This document shows positions 8,674 through 18,295 of a stretch of 64,000 nucleotides of DNA, piece by piece. The first letter of the stretch is position 1. Every line of letters starts with the position of its first letter. Source of the DNA: Lautropia sp. (GTDB lineage Bacteria > Pseudomonadota > Gammaproteobacteria > Burkholderiales > Burkholderiaceae_E); the NCBI GenBank assembly GCA_030532895.1, contig JAUNKF010000012.1, forward strand, positions 4,375 to 68,374. The letters are read 5' to 3'. The notes beneath the pieces were generated by a model that was not told where the DNA came from, made no database searches, and worked only from the letters and a program-made list of their open reading frames with translations. A program made the translations under genes and the position numbers.

Positions 8674-9867
8674 TCAGTTCAGCAGATCCCGCGCGGAACG
8701 GGCAAAGTCCGGAAAATCGCTGAACACGCCATCCACGCCCAGCCGGTAGAAGCGTTGGTATTCGGCAATCGGGTTGCCGTTGTCGTTGGAGACCAGACGA
8801 CGGGCTTCGTTGCGGAAGGTGTACGGATGCACGAACAGCCCGGCCTTGTGAGCATCGCTCACCACGGTGGTGGCGGGCAGCAGTGTGCGGTCGCGTTCGT
8901 CGATCTTGCCATCCTGGTTCAGATCCACCGGCTTGCCATCGGCGCCCAGCGTCTGCTTCGACGGAATCAGATAGGCTTTCCACGGCCCGATGCCATCGGC
9001 ATAACGCTTGATCTCTGCCAGGCCCGCAGGCGTCAGCAGATCCTTGAAGGTGCGCTTGTCACCGGCCACGGTCAGATCATAGGGCTGACCATAGGGCAGC
9101 GACTGGTCGATGCTGCCATCCGGGTTCTGGTCGTTGCCGTCGATCAGTTGCACCAGACGCACCTGGGTTTTGCTGCGGAGGTACTTCAGGTTGCCCACCT
9201 CGAAGGACTGGATGATGACAGGAGAATCCTTGGCCACATAACCGTGCTTGGCCAGTGCGGCCAGCAGCTTGTCTTCCAGCGGCAGCTTCAGGTTCTGGTG
9301 ATAGGTGGGGTGTTTCGTTTCGGGGTAGATGCCGATGACACGGTTTTTGGCCTGACCTTCGGTCTTGGCCAGCTCGATCACTTCCTCAAGCGTGGGGATC
9401 TGATAGCGGCCGTTGTGGCTCTGATCCCGCTCGGCCAGGGGCTGAATGGCGCGCAGCGTCTTGATTTCGGCCAGCGTGAAGTCGCTCGCAAACCAGCCTT
9501 CTTCCTCCACGCCATCCACCATCATCTTGCGTTTGCGGTTGGCAAATTCGGCCCGATCCTTCACATCGGTGGTGTTCGTGATGTTCGGCTCATGCCGGGC
9601 GATCAGTACGCCGTCTTTGGTCGAGACCAGATCCGGCTCGATGAAATCGGCCCCCAACTCGATGGCACGTCGATAGCCCTCCAGGGTGTGATCGGGCAGG
9701 TAACCGCTGGCGCCACGGTGGCCCACCACGAGCGGTTTGGCGCCGGTGAGCGTGGGGTGAGGGTACTGATTGCTGCCATCCGAGCTGCCGCAGGCAGCCA
9801 GACCGAGTGCGGCAGATACCGAAACAGCCAGTGCCAATGGGGAGGAGATTCGGGAAATCATCGTCAT
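8674..9867 (-). CDS. glpQ: glycerophosphodiester phosphodiesterase lipoprotein
   Basis: Periplasmic or surface-anchored GDPD, hydrolysing glycerophosphodiesters to glycerol 3-phosphate and an alcohol. The signal sequence ends in the lipobox LAAC (Cys about 24). The TIM-barrel motifs are [17 protein letters not shown], with catalytic His-Arg, then [15 protein letters not shown] and LIARHEP. Between the last barrel strands a loop [12 protein letters not shown] has the spacing of a dockerin/EF-hand calcium site. The ATG at 9867 is chosen for the AAAAGG in front of it. It converges with the HAD gene, 16 bp away. The symbol is by family similarity. Confidence 0.88.
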   Translation of the reverse strand: MTMISRISSPLALAVSVSAALGLAACGSSDGSNQYPHPTLTGAKPLVVGHRGASGYLPDHTLEGYRRAIELGADFIEPDLVSTKDGVLIARHEPNITNTTDVKDRAEFANRKRKMMVDGVEEEGWFASDFTLAEIKTLRAIQPLAERDQSHNGRYQIPTLEEVIELAKTEGQAKNRVIGIYPETKHPTYHQNLKLPLEDKLLAALAKHGYVAKDSPVIIQSFEVGNLKYLRSKTQVRLVQLIDGNDQNPDGSIDQSLPYGQPYDLTVAGDKRTFKDLLTPAGLAEIKRYADGIGPWKAYLIPSKQTLGADGKPVDLNQDGKIDERDRTLLPATTVVSDAHKAGLFVHPYTFRNEARRLVSNDNGNPIAEYQRFYRLGVDGVFSDFPDFARSARDLLN

Positions 9868-10060
9868 GTGCCTTTTTGAAACAGTACGCATCAAAAATGG
9901 TACATGATCGCTCGATGGAAGATTGTTGTAGGGGTGTCGAGACAGAGGCCGAAACCGGCTTGGTGACGCGCTGCGATGCTGATGGAAACACATCAACCCT
10001 TGAACGACGCGCATGGGGTAGGACACCGGCAAGCCGCGCGTGTGGCGCAAGGCGCCGGGC

Positions 10061-10420
10061 TTACGACAGAAATGGTATCGACCCTGACAAGGCATCCAGA
10101 TTGCGCAGCAGCACATAAAGGCCCGTGCCGCCAAAGATGGACAGCAGCGCATTCTTGAAGCGCAGTTGCAAGAGCAGGGTGGCGCTGATCGCCACACTCA
10201 CGGGCAGGATGCCGACGGTGGGCCAGTCGGCCGTGATGAAGCCGAGCAGCGTGTGGATCAGCAGCAGTGCCAGAATGGCTGCTGGCAGAAAGCGGCCCAA
10301 CTCGCGGATGATGCGGTGGCTGCGCAAGAAACCGGCCGCCACGAAGGGCAACACCCGCAGCGCAAACGTGATGGCAGCCATGACGACGGTGGCCATCAGG
10401 GCATCTTGGACGCTGATCAT
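10061..10420 (-). CDS. azlD: AzlD-type branched-chain amino acid exporter subunit
   Basis: Small 119-residue membrane protein with about four hydrophobic helices and the family segment TFALRVLPF near residue 25. AzlD acts with AzlC to export branched-chain amino acids or analogues. Its ATG overlaps the azlC stop (ATGA), so the two are translationally coupled. No regulator gene lies next to the pair. Confidence 0.88.
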   Translation of the reverse strand: MISVQDALMATVVMAAITFALRVLPFVAAGFLRSHRIIRELGRFLPAAILALLLIHTLLGFITADWPTVGILPVSVAISATLLLQLRFKNALLSIFGGTGLYVLLRNLDALSGSIPFLS

Positions 10421-11136
10421 CTGGCGGCCTCCTGACGGGTGGTTTTGAGGGAGAGCACGATGCAGACGAGCACCGAGAGCGCGATCGAGATCAGTAGTGC
10501 CTGACTGGGCATGATGAACCAGGCCACGGCATAGCTGATCACGGCCGTCACGAGCGGCGCCACCTGATGGTGGCTGCGCCACTGGGCCACGACCAGAATG
10601 GCAAAGAGGGCGGCCAGGCTGAAATCGAAGCCTTGCAGCGAGGGCGAGACGTTGGTGCCGATGACGGCGCCCAGCGTGCTGCCCAGAATCCACCAGGCGT
10701 GATTGATCATCGCCACCCCCTCCACCTGCCGGGGCGTGGCCTCGGCGGGCAGGGTGGTGATCAGCGAGTAGCTTTCGTCGGTGAGCGCCCAGGCCAGATA
10801 GGTGCGTGCCCAGCGGTTGTCGGGCAGGCGGTCGAGCACCGACAAGCCGTAGAAGATGTGACGCAGGTTCACGACCAGCGTGGCGATGGCGATGGCCGCG
10901 AGCGTCTGCCCACTGGCCAGCATGGGCACCACCATGAATTGCGCTGCACCCGCGTAGATGAATAGGCTCATCACCGGTGCCAGCCACCAGGCTGCACCAG
11001 CCTGGGTCAGTAGAAAGCCAAAGGCCATGCCGAGCGGGATGTAGCCCATGGCGACCGGAATGGAGAGCTTGAAGATCGACGGTGCGGACTGCTCTGCTGT
11101 GCTCGGACGGGCTGAGGGTGGGGCGGAAGAACGCAT
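10417..11136 (-). CDS. azlC: AzlC-type branched-chain amino acid exporter subunit
   Basis: Polytopic inner-membrane protein, 239 residues from the ATG at 11136, with the AzlC signatures IPLGMAFGFLLTQAG, YAGAAQFM, NLRHIFYGLS and LTDESYSL. It is expected to form a two-component exporter with the downstream, overlapping azlD. The frame extends to 11319, but that part overlaps the terminator at 11210-11232 and is unlike the family, so the internal Met was chosen. No strong Shine-Dalgarno is seen. Confidence 0.9.
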   Translation of the reverse strand: MRSSAPPSARPSTAEQSAPSIFKLSIPVAMGYIPLGMAFGFLLTQAGAAWWLAPVMSLFIYAGAAQFMVVPMLASGQTLAAIAIATLVVNLRHIFYGLSVLDRLPDNRWARTYLAWALTDESYSLITTLPAEATPRQVEGVAMINHAWWILGSTLGAVIGTNVSPSLQGFDFSLAALFAILVVAQWRSHHQVAPLVTAVISYAVAWFIMPSQALLISIALSVLVCIVLSLKTTRQEAAR

Positions 11137-11209
11137 GCCGGATGACACGCGCCGGTCTGCGGGATGAGAGGGCAGGGGGCGCGTTGGACGGGATGGGGGG
11201 CGGATAAAC

Positions 11210-11232
11210 AAAAAGCCCCGAACAGGGGCTTT
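11210..11232 (-). terminator. rho-independent terminator after tRNA-Met
   Basis: Read on the minus strand it is AAGCCCC, loop TGTTC, GGGGCTT, then a T run. It lies about 100 bp downstream of tRNA-Met and upstream of azlC, so it should separate the tRNA transcript from azlCD. Confidence 0.8.
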
Positions 11233-11333
11233 GGAACAGCTTGGCGGGGTGGGCTTCTGGCCTGATTGACTGCCCCTGCCATGCATCTGGGCTAGCGCTT
11301 TGGCGCGATGAAGTCCCAAATGCTGAAATGGGG

Positions 11334-11410
11334 TGGTAGAGAAGGGTGGACTTGAACCACCGACCTCACGATTATGAGTCGTGCGCTCTAACCAGCTGAG
11401 CTACATCTCC
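11334..11410 (-). tRNA. tRNA-Met (CAU), elongator type
   Basis: A full cloverleaf is readable: D stem GCTC/GAGC, anticodon stem CACGA/TCGTG with loop CTCATAA (anticodon CAU), T arm GGTGG-TTCAAGT-CCACC, discriminator A and encoded CCA. The anticodon stem lacks the three G-C pairs of an initiator, so this is elongator Met; tRNA-Ile2 (CAU read as lysidine) is a less likely alternative. The acceptor stem is imperfect, with a G1-U72 wobble and a U6-U67 mismatch. Confidence 0.92.
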
Positions 11411-11537
11411 ACGTTTGCTGCTAAGCAACAGCCGCCATTATACACAGATCGTCGAGGCTTTGTGAAGCGCTGCGCCTCATGCTTTGGAAAATCTTGTGCC
11501 AAGCTGCACGTGTTTCACACGATCAGGCAATGCCCCG

Positions 11538-12605
11538 TCAGGCAGTTCCCGTTTTTGCCAGCGCTCGCGCTTTCGCCTCACGAATCGCGTCGCGCGTCTC
11601 GGTGGCCACGCGGCGGGCGGCGTCGGCGAAGTCGGTGCCTGCCGAGGCATAGAGGATGGCACGCGACGAGTTGATGATCAGCCCGTGGCCGTCGGCATCC
11701 AGACCGGCTTTCACCGTGGCGTTCACGTCACCGCCCTGGGCGCCGACGCCAGGCACGAGCAGCGGCAACGAGGGTGCCAACTGCCGCACACGGGCCAGTT
11801 CGGCCGGGAAGGTGGCACCGACCACCAGCCCCAGCTCGCCGTTCCGGTTCCACGGGCCGGCGGCCTGCATGGCCAGGTGTTCATACAGCAGGCACGTGTC
11901 GGGCTGGGCGTCGGCCGTTGGCCGGGGGGCGTCCTGGGCGGTTTGCAGGCTGCCACCGCTGCTGATGAAACCGGTATCGGCCTTCGGACGTGTGCCGTCC
12001 AAGCGATTGGGGGGGCTGGCTTGCAGTGTGGCGCTCATCAGGCCACCTGTGAGCGTGGCTTCGTCCGAGGGCTGGGGTGCTCCTTGTCCAGGCTGCCTGG
12101 ATGAGCCGGGCACCTGAACCCGTAGTGCCTGAAGATCGTTGCCACCTGGGTTGCTGGTTCGGCACAGCAGGATGAGCCCGCGTCCTGCCCATTGGAAGTA
12201 AGGTTCGATCGAATCGAAACCCATGAACGGGCTGAGCGTGAGGGCATCGGCCTTGAAGCGCTCGAAGGCTTCGATGCCATATTGCTGGGCGGTGCTGCCG
12301 ATATCGCCGCGTTTCGCATCGAGAATGACAGGGATGCCAGGGTGCTGTTCGTGAATCTCCTCGATCAGCTCGGCCAGCAGCGTTTCGGCACCGAGCGCGG
12401 CAAAGTAGGCGATCTGGGGTTTGAAGGCGCAAGCCAGATCGGCGGTGGCCGCGATGATCTCGCGGCAGAAACGGCCCAGTGCCACATGACCGGTGCCGAG
12501 GTGGGCCGGGATGCGGCGCGGATCGGGATCGAGGCCCACGCAGAGCATGGAGTCGGCCTGATGCCAGCGCTGGCGAAGGGTGGCGGTGAAGGAAGTCTTG
12601 CTCAT
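11538..12605 (-). CDS. pyrF: orotidine 5'-phosphate decarboxylase
   Basis: Last enzyme of UMP synthesis, decarboxylating OMP. It belongs to the longer bacterial PyrF type: CVGLDPDP near residue 22, the catalytic DAKRGDI (Asp96, Lys98, Asp101), LSPFMGFDS and the C-terminal [10 protein letters not shown] phosphate-binding loop. At 355 residues it is about 80 longer than usual because of a Pro/Ser/Gln-rich insertion (about 163-236) between the barrel segments CRTSNPGG and LYEHLA. All active-site parts are present. It lies 68 bp downstream of serC on the same strand. Confidence 0.93.
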   Translation of the reverse strand: MSKTSFTATLRQRWHQADSMLCVGLDPDPRRIPAHLGTGHVALGRFCREIIAATADLACAFKPQIAYFAALGAETLLAELIEEIHEQHPGIPVILDAKRGDIGSTAQQYGIEAFERFKADALTLSPFMGFDSIEPYFQWAGRGLILLCRTSNPGGNDLQALRVQVPGSSRQPGQGAPQPSDEATLTGGLMSATLQASPPNRLDGTRPKADTGFISSGGSLQTAQDAPRPTADAQPDTCLLYEHLAMQAAGPWNRNGELGLVVGATFPAELARVRQLAPSLPLLVPGVGAQGGDVNATVKAGLDADGHGLIINSSRAILYASAGTDFADAARRVATETRDAIREAKARALAKTGTA

Positions 12606-12673
12606 CGGATGTGGTGATCCTCGTGATCAGGTCGAAGGTCAGTGCGCCGACGTGGGCTGGCGCGTGGCAGATG

Positions 12674-13756
12674 TCATGCGCGAGTCTTTTCGAACTCGTG
12701 CAGATAATCGACCAGTGCTTCGACGCCGGTGCGTGGCATGGCGTTGTAAATGGAGGCACGCATGCCGCCTACCGAACGGTGGCCCTGCAGGTTGGCCAGC
12801 CCCCGTTCGGCGGCGCCTTTGAGGAATGTCTCGTTCAGTGCGTCGTCTGCAAGCCGGAAGGGCACGTTCATGCGAGAGCGATCCGAGGGGCGCACGGGCG
12901 AGTGATAGAAGTCGCTGGCATCGATGGCTTCGTAGAGCAGTCTGGCCTTGTCGATGTTCTTGTGTTCGATGGCGCTCAGTCCCCCCTGCGCCTTCAACCA
13001 CTGGAACACGAGGCCGGCCAGATAGATCGAATAGGTGGGCGGGGTGTTCGGCATCGAGTCGTTGTCGGCCTGCACCTGGTAGCTGAGGATTGACGGCGTC
13101 GACCTACGCGCACGGCCGAGCAGGTCTTCCCGGATGATGACGATCGTCAGGCCAGCCGGCCCGATGTTCTTCTGCGCGCCGGCATAGATCATGCCGTAGC
13201 GGGAGACATCGATGGGCCGAGACAGGATGTTCGACGACATGTCGGCCACCAGTGGCACCTCACCCACATCTGGCGTTTGATGAAACTCGACGCCGCCGAT
13301 GGTTTCGTTGGTGCAGAGGTGCACATAGGCAGCCGAGGGGTCGAGCTGCCAGCTGTCGGGGGCCGGCAGGGCCGTGTAGCGATCTGGCTTGCCGGTGGCG
13401 GCCACCCGAATGTTGCCGTAGCGCCTGCCTTCCTCGATGGCCTTGCCCGACCAGATGCCGGTATCGATGTAGTCGGCGCTACCGCTTTCAGGCAGCAGGT
13501 TCAGTGGCAGCGCCGAAAACTGCAACGAGGCCCCGCCGCCCAGAAACAGCACCTTGTAGTGCTCAGGAATGCCGAGCAGCTCGCGCAGGTTGGCCTGTGC
13601 CTGGGCGTGGATGCCCATGTAGTCCTGGGCACGATGGCTCATTTCCATCACCGACATGCCGGTACCGTGCCAGTCGAGCAGTTCTTCGCCGGCCTGTTGC
13701 AACACTGCCTCGGGCAGCATGGCCGGGCCTGCACTGAAGTTGAAGAGCTTGCGCAT
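12674..13756 (-). CDS. serC: phosphoserine aminotransferase
   Basis: PLP enzyme of serine and pyridoxine synthesis, converting 3-phosphohydroxypyruvate and glutamate to phosphoserine. It begins with FNFSAGPAMLPE and has the PLP Lys196 in YAGAQKNIGPAG, LGGGASLQFSA and GGMRASIYNA. The 360-residue length is standard. An AAGGA-like site precedes the ATG. It is probably co-transcribed with pyrF and divergent from the OmpA-type lipoprotein gene. Confidence 0.96.
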   Translation of the reverse strand: MRKLFNFSAGPAMLPEAVLQQAGEELLDWHGTGMSVMEMSHRAQDYMGIHAQAQANLRELLGIPEHYKVLFLGGGASLQFSALPLNLLPESGSADYIDTGIWSGKAIEEGRRYGNIRVAATGKPDRYTALPAPDSWQLDPSAAYVHLCTNETIGGVEFHQTPDVGEVPLVADMSSNILSRPIDVSRYGMIYAGAQKNIGPAGLTIVIIREDLLGRARRSTPSILSYQVQADNDSMPNTPPTYSIYLAGLVFQWLKAQGGLSAIEHKNIDKARLLYEAIDASDFYHSPVRPSDRSRMNVPFRLADDALNETFLKGAAERGLANLQGHRSVGGMRASIYNAMPRTGVEALVDYLHEFEKTRA

Positions 13757-14103
13757 CGGAGGATTCCTTCAAAACGGCCGGCAGACGGGCGCGCTGGCGG
13801 CATCAGGCGGGATTCTAGAGCCTTTATTGGCGCTCGCGCGGTTTTGGTTGCCTGCCCGGTGGCCGTTGTCCGCCACCGGTGTGCAGCGCATCCGCGTGTG
13901 ACAGGGCGGGGGGCTGGCGGCAGCCTAGCCCGACGAACGGTCATGTCTTCTTCTGCGTGGGCCGAGGTTGTGTCCGATAATGGCTGAAGCGCGTCATGCG
14001 CGTGTTTGTCCTGCGCCGGATGCCAAGCGCTTCGGGCGTGCATGACATCGTCTTTTCCTTCAAGACTTCAGGGGCGGTCAAGCCGCTGGGAGATCAAGTG
14101 AGC
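13757..14103. other. divergent intergenic region
   Basis: The region between serC and the OmpA-type gene must hold both promoters; no boxes are clear enough to name. Around 13985-14013 the sequence GCGCGTCATGCGCGTG resembles, with several mismatches, the tip of the dispersed repeat described at 55121. Confidence 0.4.
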
Positions 14104-14964
14104 ATGTCGACAGTTGTTGAACGATCCGTGATGGCTTCTGCTGAACCTGTGCAGCCGCGCATCGTGCCTGGTGTACACCGACCGGGACGTGTGCTGACCG
14201 CGACCGCCGTGGCGGTGGCGCTGGCGATCAGTGGTTGCGCCGGCATGAGCGAAACCCAGCAGCGCACGGCCACCGGCGCTGGCATCGGGGCCGCCGTGGG
14301 GGCAGCCATGGGGGGCATGCAGTCCGGCTCCAAAGGGGTTCGCAACGGTGCCCTGATCGGCGGGGCAATTGCCGGTATCGGCACCTATGTCTGGTCTCGC
14401 CAGATGGAAGAGCAGAAGCGGGCGATGGAGGCCGCCACCGAGGGCACGGGCGTGCAGGTGACGCAGACCCGTGAAAACCTGTTGCAGCTCGACATCCCGA
14501 GCGACATCTCTTTCGATGTGAACAAGGCGGCCATCCGACCGGCGTTCAAGCCGATTCTTGACCGCTTCGCCCAGACGCTGGTGGCCAACCCCGCCACCAC
14601 CGTGCAGATCATCGGTCACACCGACAGCACGGGTAACGACAGCATCAACAATCCCTTGTCCGTCAACCGGGCTGCCGCCACGCGGGATTATCTGGTCTCG
14701 CATGGGGTGATGGTGTCACGGATCATGATCGATGGGCGGGGCAGCCATGATCCGATCGCCGACAACGCCACGGCCCAGGGCCGTGCACAGAATCGCCGTG
14801 TGGAAATCTATGTGGGGCAGGCGGCTGATCAGCCTGCACAACAGCCACAGCAGCAAAGCCGCCAAAGCCAGATGCGGCCACAGGCGCGTCAGCCCAGCGG
14901 CCAATGGAGCCAGCAACCTGAAGGGGGTTATCAGAACGATGGTTACACTCACACCATTCAGTGA
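14104..14964 (+). CDS. OmpA-family lipoprotein with glycine zipper
   Basis: Outer-membrane lipoprotein (286 residues) with a signal peptide ending in the lipobox ISGC. A glycine-zipper segment follows (GAGIGAAVGAAMGGM and GALIGGAIAGIGTYVW), then a C-terminal OmpA peptidoglycan-binding domain with DISFDVNKAAIRPAF, IIGHTDSTGND and RAQNRRVEIYV. It probably tethers the outer membrane to peptidoglycan, like the YiaD/Pal group. The last 40 residues are Gln/Pro-rich and unlike the family. The Met at 14104, behind GGGAGA, is preferred over the upstream frame start at 13996. The ABC exporter follows 19 bp later. Confidence 0.87.
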   Translation: MSTVVERSVMASAEPVQPRIVPGVHRPGRVLTATAVAVALAISGCAGMSETQQRTATGAGIGAAVGAAMGGMQSGSKGVRNGALIGGAIAGIGTYVWSRQMEEQKRAMEAATEGTGVQVTQTRENLLQLDIPSDISFDVNKAAIRPAFKPILDRFAQTLVANPATTVQIIGHTDSTGNDSINNPLSVNRAAATRDYLVSHGVMVSRIMIDGRGSHDPIADNATAQGRAQNRRVEIYVGQAADQPAQQPQQQSRQSQMRPQARQPSGQWSQQPEGGYQNDGYTHTIQ

Positions 14965-14983
14965 GTAACCATTCGGGTATTGG

Positions 14984-17053
14984 ATGACCAAAACGGCAGG
15001 CACCCTGGGCATAGGTTTTCTTTATCGTGAACTCTGGCGTTTCTCGGCAGGCAAGCGCGGTACGCTGCTGGCGGCGGTCGGCCTCCTGATCGCCTCGCAA
15101 GGCTTCAAGTTGGCTGTGCCGGCCCTGGCGGGTACGGCCATCAACACCTTGCAGGGGCAGGGGCTGGCGGGGTTGGGTCAGGCGGGGCAACTGCTCGGCA
15201 TGGTCTTCCTGGCGACACTCGCCAGCTGGCTGTTGCATGGGCCGGGCCGTATCCTGGAGCGCAATGTGGCGCTGGTGGTGCGGCAACGGGTGTCCACCGA
15301 TCTGATGGAGCGGCTCTATGGCGCGCCGCTTGCCTGGCATGAAACCCAGCACGGGGTTGAAACGGCCCACCGGGTGCAACTGACGACCCGTGCGCTGTAC
15401 GATTTTGCCCAGAGCCAGTTCATCTACCTGCAGAGCGTGGTACGGTTGATCGGGCCGGTGATCGCGTTGTGGGTGATCTCGCCGTGGGTGGGCGGGGTGG
15501 CCGTTACCGGTTATCTGATCCTGGCCGTCATCATCGTCGCCTTCGACAAGGTGATGATGAAACTTGCCGCCGAAGAGAATGCGGCCGATCGTGAGTACTG
15601 GTCCAGCCTGTCCGACGGGCTGATGAACATCCTGTCGGTGTTGGCGCTGCGGCTGAACCGGGGGGTCTTGAACCTCGTCGAAAACCGGCTGGGGGCCGTG
15701 TTCGTGCCGGTCAAGCGGGCCATCGTCTATAACGAGGGCAAGTGGGCCGCCGTCGATCTGCTGAATACCTTGCTGTGGATCGGTTTGCTCACGCTCTACG
15801 TTTGGCTGTCGGTGCAGGGCATGGTGCCGGGCGCCGAGGCGGGGGCTGCCGCAGCGGCAGCCAGTGCCGAAGGGGCTGCCGTGGCCGGGGGGGCTTCGAG
15901 TGCCGCCGACGGTGTTCGGATCGGCAACCTTTTCATGGTGTATGAGTATGCGCTGCAGGCCGGCGGCGTCATCACTGGTGTGGCGGCGCACTTCCAGTCG
16001 CTCACCCGTCAGCAGGTCAATTACCAGAGCGGCGATGACATCAGGGCCTTGCCGCTGGCAGCTGATATTGCAGCTCGCCAGACGCGGGCGACGCCCGATC
16101 TGCCGGCTGACTGGCAAATGATCAAACTCTCCTCGGTGGTTTTTGAGCGCCAGCCGCCAGATCCGGCCAACCCCGAGGCCGTGGGCGGCGCCTTGACGGG
16201 TGTCGACCTGGGCTTGGCGCGCGGCAAGCGTTACGCCCTGGTTGGGCCGAGCGGCTCGGGCAAGACGACGCTGCTTCGTCTGCTCTCGGGGCTTTACGCC
16301 CCGCAGGCCGGTCAGTTGCAGGTGGATGCGCAGGGGCCGCTGCCGGCTTCGGCCGTGGCACCTGCGCTTCGTTCTGTGGCGACGTTGTTGCCACAGGATG
16401 CCGAGCTGTTCGGTGGCACACTGCGTGAAAACCTGGTGATGGCCGATGCCTCCGAGCTGAGCCGGTCTGCTTCGAGCGAGCCGGGCGCGGTGCCAGCCCC
16501 TCAAGCGGAGGTGAGTGCGGGCAGTGCTGCTGAACCGATGATCGATCCTGCGGTGGCGCTTGCGCTGGATCCGGCAGCGGCGCGCGCCGGCCATGGCGAG
16601 GCACGCTACCAGGCGGCGCTTTCGGTGGCGCAGGCAAGCGACTTCGTGGCACGGATGCCCGCCGGGCTGGACAGCCCGATCACGGCCCGCGGCGGCAATC
16701 TCTCGGGCGGACAACGTCAGCGCGTGGCCATTGCGCGGGCGCTGGTGGCAGCCGAGGCCAGTAGCTTGTTACTACTTGATGAGCCGACCTCGGCACTAGA
16801 CCCGTCCACCGAGGCGGCCTTGGTCGAGGCTTTCTTCCAGGCGCGTGGGGATGCGACAATCGTGGCCTCGATCCACCGACCTTCGCTGTTGCCGCATTTC
16901 GATGCGCTGATTCTGGTGGAAGCTGGTAAGGTGGTGGCAGTTGGCCCGTTGGGCACCATACACACTGACTCACCGCAGTTGAAACTCTTCCTGCAACAGG
17001 GGGAAGAGGCGGCCAGGGCGGCCGGCATCCCCGTGCCCAGGCGCGACGTATAG
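14984..17053 (+). CDS. ABC exporter, fused membrane and ATPase domains
   Basis: Half-size ABC transporter of 689 residues. The N-terminal six-helix membrane domain (about 25-345) includes IYLQSVVRLIGP and DREYWSSLSDGLMNI. The nucleotide-binding domain has Walker A GPSGSGKTT, signature NLSGGQRQR, Walker B LLLLDEPTSALD and the H-loop SIHRPS. Between the Q-loop and the signature, an insertion of about 60 residues rich in Ala/Ser/Pro enlarges the helical domain, and a poly-Ala stretch interrupts the last membrane hairpins. The substrate is unknown. The TAG stop is followed by AGAGCGTGTCA, resembling the repeat tip discussed at 55121. Confidence 0.85.
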   Translation: MTKTAGTLGIGFLYRELWRFSAGKRGTLLAAVGLLIASQGFKLAVPALAGTAINTLQGQGLAGLGQAGQLLGMVFLATLASWLLHGPGRILERNVALVVRQRVSTDLMERLYGAPLAWHETQHGVETAHRVQLTTRALYDFAQSQFIYLQSVVRLIGPVIALWVISPWVGGVAVTGYLILAVIIVAFDKVMMKLAAEENAADREYWSSLSDGLMNILSVLALRLNRGVLNLVENRLGAVFVPVKRAIVYNEGKWAAVDLLNTLLWIGLLTLYVWLSVQGMVPGAEAGAAAAAASAEGAAVAGGASSAADGVRIGNLFMVYEYALQAGGVITGVAAHFQSLTRQQVNYQSGDDIRALPLAADIAARQTRATPDLPADWQMIKLSSVVFERQPPDPANPEAVGGALTGVDLGLARGKRYALVGPSGSGKTTLLRLLSGLYAPQAGQLQVDAQGPLPASAVAPALRSVATLLPQDAELFGGTLRENLVMADASELSRSASSEPGAVPAPQAEVSAGSAAEPMIDPAVALALDPAAARAGHGEARYQAALSVAQASDFVARMPAGLDSPITARGGNLSGGQRQRVAIARALVAAEASSLLLLDEPTSALDPSTEAALVEAFFQARGDATIVASIHRPSLLPHFDALILVEAGKVVAVGPLGTIHTDSPQLKLFLQQGEEAARAAGIPVPRRDV

Positions 17054-17225
17054 AGAGCGTGTCACCTACTGGTTCGGCATGCCTCGCACGCGCCGCCATG
17101 TCGGGATGCATCCTTGTGCCAGGCGCAGTTGTCCATGCCTCTTGCGTCGATCAACCCAGTTCAAGCGCAGGGCCGACGAGAATCTTGTCCATCAACGACC
17201 TGTCTACCATTCACGGAGAGATACG

Positions 17226-17432
17226 ATGATCCAGTTTCAGATTCCCGACATGAGCTGCAAACACTGCGAGCGCGCCGTCACCGAGGCCGTGAAGCAGGTG
17301 GATCCGAATGCCTCGCTCACGGTCGATCTGGACAATCGCCAGGTGACGATCGGCAGTTCGACAGAAGCGGCAGCCTTTGCCAAAGCGCTCAGCGAAGCCG
17401 GCTACGAGACCGCGCCGGTGGCCGCGGCCTGA
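17226..17432 (+). CDS. copZ: heavy-metal-associated domain protein, CopZ-like
   Basis: A 68-residue HMA-domain metallochaperone. The metal site MSCKHC (about residues 9-14), beta-strand VTIGSS and C-terminal AGYETAPV match copper chaperones that deliver Cu(I) to P-type ATPases. A GGAGAG site precedes the ATG at 17226. No copper ATPase or CueR-type regulator is adjacent. The symbol is by similarity; other metals are possible. Confidence 0.85.
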   Translation: MIQFQIPDMSCKHCERAVTEAVKQVDPNASLTVDLDNRQVTIGSSTEAAAFAKALSEAGYETAPVAAA

Positions 17433-17456
17433 TTTACCGGGCGTTGTCATCCAGGG

Positions 17457-17499
17457 CAGCCTCACCAGCAGCCGCCTGAGCGGTTGTCTGATGAGGCTG
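17457..17499. terminator. hairpin between convergent copZ and lrgB
   Basis: Inverted repeat CAGCCTCA ... TGAGGCTG with an inner CCGC/GCGG stem, lying between two convergent genes. There is no T run; it is a likely bidirectional terminator. Confidence 0.5.
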
Positions 17500-17569
17500 T
17501 TGCCGTCGATGGCGGGGCAGGATTGGCGCACTACGCCACCTCTCTGGCTTGGCGTCCGGATGTGGCTGA

Positions 17570-18295
17570 TCAGGCCAGGCACCACCGGATCAACGGGGGA
17601 ACGATCAGCGCCGTGAGCAGGCCGTTCAGGCCCATTGCCAGGGCAGCGAAGGCGCCGGCCGTCTCCGAATACTGAAACGCCCGTGCCGTGCCGATGCCGT
17701 GGGCCGTCAAGCCCAGCGTGAAACCGCGCACCTGATCATCGTCGATGCGCAGCAGCCGGAACATCAAGGGCGCGGTCATCGCCCCGAAAATGCCGGTCAT
17801 CTGCACGAAAGCCATCGCGAGCGAAGGTGAGCCGCCCAGCCTTTCGGTCAGCCCCATCGCGATCGGTGCCGTGGCCGACTTGGGGGCCAGTGCCAGCAGG
17901 GTGCCAGGGCTGGCACCGGCGCTGCTCGCCAGCCACCAGGCGCTGAGCACGGCCGCCGTGCCGCCCACCAGCAGCGAGATCAGCAGTGGGCCAGCCAGTC
18001 GTACCAGTGGCTTGATCTGTGCGTAGAGCGGGATGGCCAGCGCCACCGTGACCGGGCCGAGTAGGAAGTGAACGAACTGTGCTCCGCTGAAATAACTGCG
18101 GTAATCGATGCCTGACACCAGCAGCGTGCTGACGACCAGGATGATCGAGATCAGCACCGGATTCGTGAGCGGGTGTCCATTGGCACGTCGATGCACCCAA
18201 AGGGCCGCCTGATAGGCGAGCAAGGTCAGGAGAAGCCCCAAAAGGGGCGAAGTCGAGAGGTAGGCCCGGATTTCCTCGAAGGATGCCTGCATCAT
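17570..18295 (-). CDS. lrgB: LrgB/CidB-type membrane protein
   Basis: Polytopic protein of 241 residues with the LrgB signatures GPVTVALAIPLY, LLALAPKSATAPIAM and GLTAHGIGTARAF. Its family partners LrgA/CidA, holin-like proteins affecting autolysis or, in some bacteria, pyruvate uptake or export of small metabolites. Its start overlaps the lrgA stop (ATGA), showing coupled translation. No LytSR-type regulator is adjacent. Confidence 0.9.
   Translation of the reverse strand: MMQASFEEIRAYLSTSPLLGLLLTLLAYQAALWVHRRANGHPLTNPVLISIILVVSTLLVSGIDYRSYFSGAQFVHFLLGPVTVALAIPLYAQIKPLVRLAGPLLISLLVGGTAAVLSAWWLASSAGASPGTLLALAPKSATAPIAMGLTERLGGSPSLAMAFVQMTGIFGAMTAPLMFRLLRIDDDQVRGFTLGLTAHGIGTARAFQYSETAGAFAALAMGLNGLLTALIVPPLIRWCLA

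Noticed and set aside
14723..16714. 663-codon minus-strand frame opposite the ABC exporter
   Set aside because: Low-complexity Arg/His/Gln translation; the plus-strand gene has all ABC motifs.
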